Source: CAZOKZ01 sp964580585
GTDB lineage: Bacteria > Sumerlaeota > Sumerlaeia > SLMS01 > JAHLLQ01
DNA: 64,000 bases
NCBI GenBank assembly: GCA_964580585.1
Contig: CAZOKZ010000001.1
Location: forward strand, 154,408-218,407
Direction of reading: 5' to 3'
The position numbers and the translations under genes are program-made. Shown here one piece after another: positions 62,139 through 64,000 of this stretch. Position 1 is the first letter of the stretch; each line of letters begins with the position of its first letter. The notes beneath the pieces were generated by a model that did not search any database, had not been told where the DNA came from, and was given only the letters and a program-made list of their open reading frames with translations.

Positions 62139-64000
62139 TCATTTTTCAATGTTCACGATCACGCATTTGAACGCAGGTGTGCGCGACTTTCGATCGGTGG
62201 CGCGTGGAACAAGCACGTTCGCTTCGGGATAGTACATGGCCATATTCCCCGGTGGAATATCGATCTCGCGAACGAGGACTTTATGCAACGCGCCCGTGGT
62301 ACTTTTTACCGTCACGCGCTGGTCAATTTCGACCCCCAGACGCAACCGATCGGTGTGGTTCATCATGATCACATCGCGACGTTCCATCCCACGGTAAATG
62401 TCTTCTTCCTCGTAAACGACGGTGTTGAATTGGCCCTCGGAACGAATGGTCATCAGGCGGAATTCGTTTTTTTCCGGTGCGCCTTTCAAGGGGGGAATCT
62501 CTACGGCATGAATTTGTGCTTTGCCTGAAGTTGTTTTAAACTTTGGCGCGTGAAAAGTACGGCCATCGATTTGGAACTCTTGCCGCGAGGCGTCCATGTT
62601 GCCAATTTTTTCGTAACCCGGTATAATTTTTGAAATGGCAGCGCGGATATTTTTGTACTGTTCCATGCTCTGCCAATCAATGGGCGACTCGCCCCCAAAG
62701 AGCCGCCGTGCCACGTGGGCGACAATCTCTACCTCGGCCCGAGGCCCGTCGTAGCGTTTGGGTCCACCATCGCTCAGGCGCACATAGTTGAACATTGATT
62801 CCTGGGTCGTCGGCTGGGCTTCCTCGTCGCGCGCCAGGACGGGCAGAATGAGTGTTTCTTTCCCCCGCCCACGAAAGTGTCCTGTGTTGAGCGTCGTGCT
62901 GAGAAATACTACTGTATCGATCGCATTGAGTGCTCGCGCAGCAAAATCCGAATCCGGGTTTGAACCATACAAGTTCCCTCCCAGGCACCAAGCGAACCGA
63001 AATTTGCCTGCGGCGGCCCCCTCCATGCAACTCATCGTATCGAGACCCGGCGTCGCAGGGAGGGTGACGTTGAATTCGGTCTGAAGCTTCTCCAGTACCG
63101 CATCTTTCAACTTCGGCACCACGCCCATTGAACCAATGCCCTGGACATTGCTATGACCCCGCAACGGCAAGAGCCCTGCGTGAGGTTTGCCGAGCATCCC
63201 ACGCATCAACGCGATATTGCCGATCATCTGGACGTTTTGCACGCCGTATTCATGATGCGTAATTCCCATCGCCCAGCAAAAAATCGCTCGTTCCGATCGA
63301 GCATAGAGCACCGCGATCCGTTCAATGTCCGCACGGGAAATACCCGAGAGACTTTCGATAGCGTCCCAGCTCGTTTCTCCAACCAAGGCCTCGAACGCAG
63401 GCCAGCCCTCGGTGTGGGCATCGAGAAACGGTCGATCTTCGGCCCTCGCTTCAAGCACGGCTTTGGCAATACCAGTCAGAAAGGCGATGTCTCCGCCGAT
63501 ATGTGGCTGAATATATTCGTCGGCGATTTTCGATCCGAAGAGCAAACTGCGCGGGTCCGACGGCACGCGGAAATTTTCCAGGCCGACTTCACGCAATGGA
63601 TTCACAACCACCACACGTCCGCCGCGGCGCTTCATCTCGATGATCGTCCGCATCAGGCGAGGGTGATTCGACGCTGGATTGCCACCAATCAGGAATAGCA
63701 GGTCGGCATGTTCGACGTCCTCAAGCACCACGGAAGCGGTGCCCGAACCCATTACCGAGGCCAGCCCCACACCGGAGGCTTGATGGCAGTAGTAGGAGCA
63801 GTTATTGACGTTATTCGTTCCATATAGCCGCGCAAAGAGCTGGAGTAAAAATCCAGCTTCATTGGAAGAACGACCGCTGAAGTAGAAAAAACTCTCGTCC
63901 GGGTCGGTTCCCTTCATTTTCGTCACGATTCGGTCGAGGGCATCATCCCAGGAAATTTCACGGAAGTGCGTATCGTCTGGACCGGCGAAAACCGGCTGGG
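62139..64000 (-). CDS. Molybdopterin oxidoreductase, YdeP-like, cut by the right edge
   Basis: At least 620 residues visible; the frame continues past position 64000 (HFREISWDDALDRIVTKM precedes the GTG near 63926), so the true N terminus is outside. NNCSYYCHQASGVGL and GGNPASNHPRLM, with a conserved Lys/Arg later, match the molybdopterin enzymes of the YdeP/FdhF-like group. The C-terminal part has the dinucleotide-binding RSEGQFNTVVYEEEDIYRG and LRLGVEIDQRVTVKS. It may be a formate-dehydrogenase-like or other oxidoreductase; YdeP itself is poorly characterised. The missing N terminus prevents reading any iron-sulfur motif. Confidence 0.88.
   Translation of the reverse strand, partial: QPVFAGPDDTHFREISWDDALDRIVTKMKGTDPDESFFYFSGRSSNEAGFLLQLFARLYGTNNVNNCSYYCHQASGVGLASVMGSGTASVVLEDVEHADLLFLIGGNPASNHPRLMRTIIEMKRRGGRVVVVNPLREVGLENFRVPSDPRSLLFGSKIADEYIQPHIGGDIAFLTGIAKAVLEARAEDRPFLDAHTEGWPAFEALVGETSWDAIESLSGISRADIERIAVLYARSERAIFCWAMGITHHEYGVQNVQMIGNIALMRGMLGKPHAGLLPLRGHSNVQGIGSMGVVPKLKDAVLEKLQTEFNVTLPATPGLDTMSCMEGAAAGKFRFAWCLGGNLYGSNPDSDFAARALNAIDTVVFLSTTLNTGHFRGRGKETLILPVLARDEEAQPTTQESMFNYVRLSDGGPKRYDGPRAEVEIVAHVARRLFGGESPIDWQSMEQYKNIRAAISKIIPGYEKIGNMDASRQEFQIDGRTFHAPKFKTTSGKAQIHAVEIPPLKGAPEKNEFRLMTIRSEGQFNTVVYEEEDIYRGMERRDVIMMNHTDRLRLGVEIDQRVTVKSTTGALHKVLVREIDIPPGNMAMYYPEANVLVPRATDRKSRTPAFKCVIVNIEK

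Noticed and set aside
1..64000. CRISPR array, prophage or intact insertion sequence
   Set aside because: No regularly spaced repeats, transposase, integrase or phage structural genes were seen.
1..64000. Classical defence island
   Set aside because: The RapA-like Snf2 protein and DnaD-like protein could suggest one, but no nuclease, methylase or other defence partner lies beside them.

Overview
The window is a chromosomal segment of an uncultivated-type, Gram-negative-like bacterium of roughly 55 percent GC. The taxonomic hints are indirect. A prepilin with the FTLIEL motif ends in a YDPTNGTVS tail of the kind I associate with Sumerlaeota, Hydrogenedentota, Lentisphaerae and neighbouring lineages. 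MqnA indicates the futalosine menaquinone route. There are many GT-C-type membrane proteins. I see no tRNA, rRNA, CRISPR array, prophage or intact insertion sequence.

Layout. Positions 1-11434 are almost entirely minus strand: a tightly overlapping six-gene run (mqnA, a GT-C-like membrane protein, a secreted protein, rnr, a small membrane protein and a DinG-type helicase with an N-terminal JAMM/RadC-like domain), with a sulfotransferase upstream. Positions 11435-12253 hold no credible protein gene but carry what looks like a structured RNA of about 530 nt with its own promoter and terminator. Next come gdhA, a small conserved gene and an AddB-like helicase-nuclease on the plus strand. Positions 17494-21944 are minus strand: prepilin, Cys-rich membrane protein, DinB-fold protein, hisG and an efflux adaptor lipoprotein whose leader folds into two competing structures. 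From 22420 a RapA-like helicase and a DnaD-like protein face a methyltransferase-glycosyltransferase fusion. Then follow alaS, pyrG, a secretin-like protein, a Nudix-KptA pair, a membrane protein, glyA and a nucleotidyltransferase.

Positions 41853-46718 form a five-gene minus-strand signalling operon: an RsbU-like GAF/PP2C phosphatase, an RsbV-like STAS protein, an RsbW-like kinase, a soluble GAF histidine kinase and an SseB-like protein. This is a complete partner-switching set. The rest holds a second GT-C paralogue overlapping a GT4 glycosyltransferase, psuG, a 1800-residue secreted subtilase with a structured leader, an ABC-F ATPase, a PHP histidinol-phosphatase, a Nudix hydrolase and the C-terminal part of a YdeP-like molybdopterin oxidoreductase cut by the right edge.

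Three non-coding signals stand out. First, the structured RNA at 11635-12161, whose G-U wobbles all favour the plus strand. Second, the bistable leader at 21991-22175. Third, a strongly over-represented 10-mer, GGGGACGGAG, found in several reading frames on both strands and as an inverted repeat in a terminator, which recalls DNA uptake or Chi-like sequences. All readings are from inspection; no search or folding program was run.
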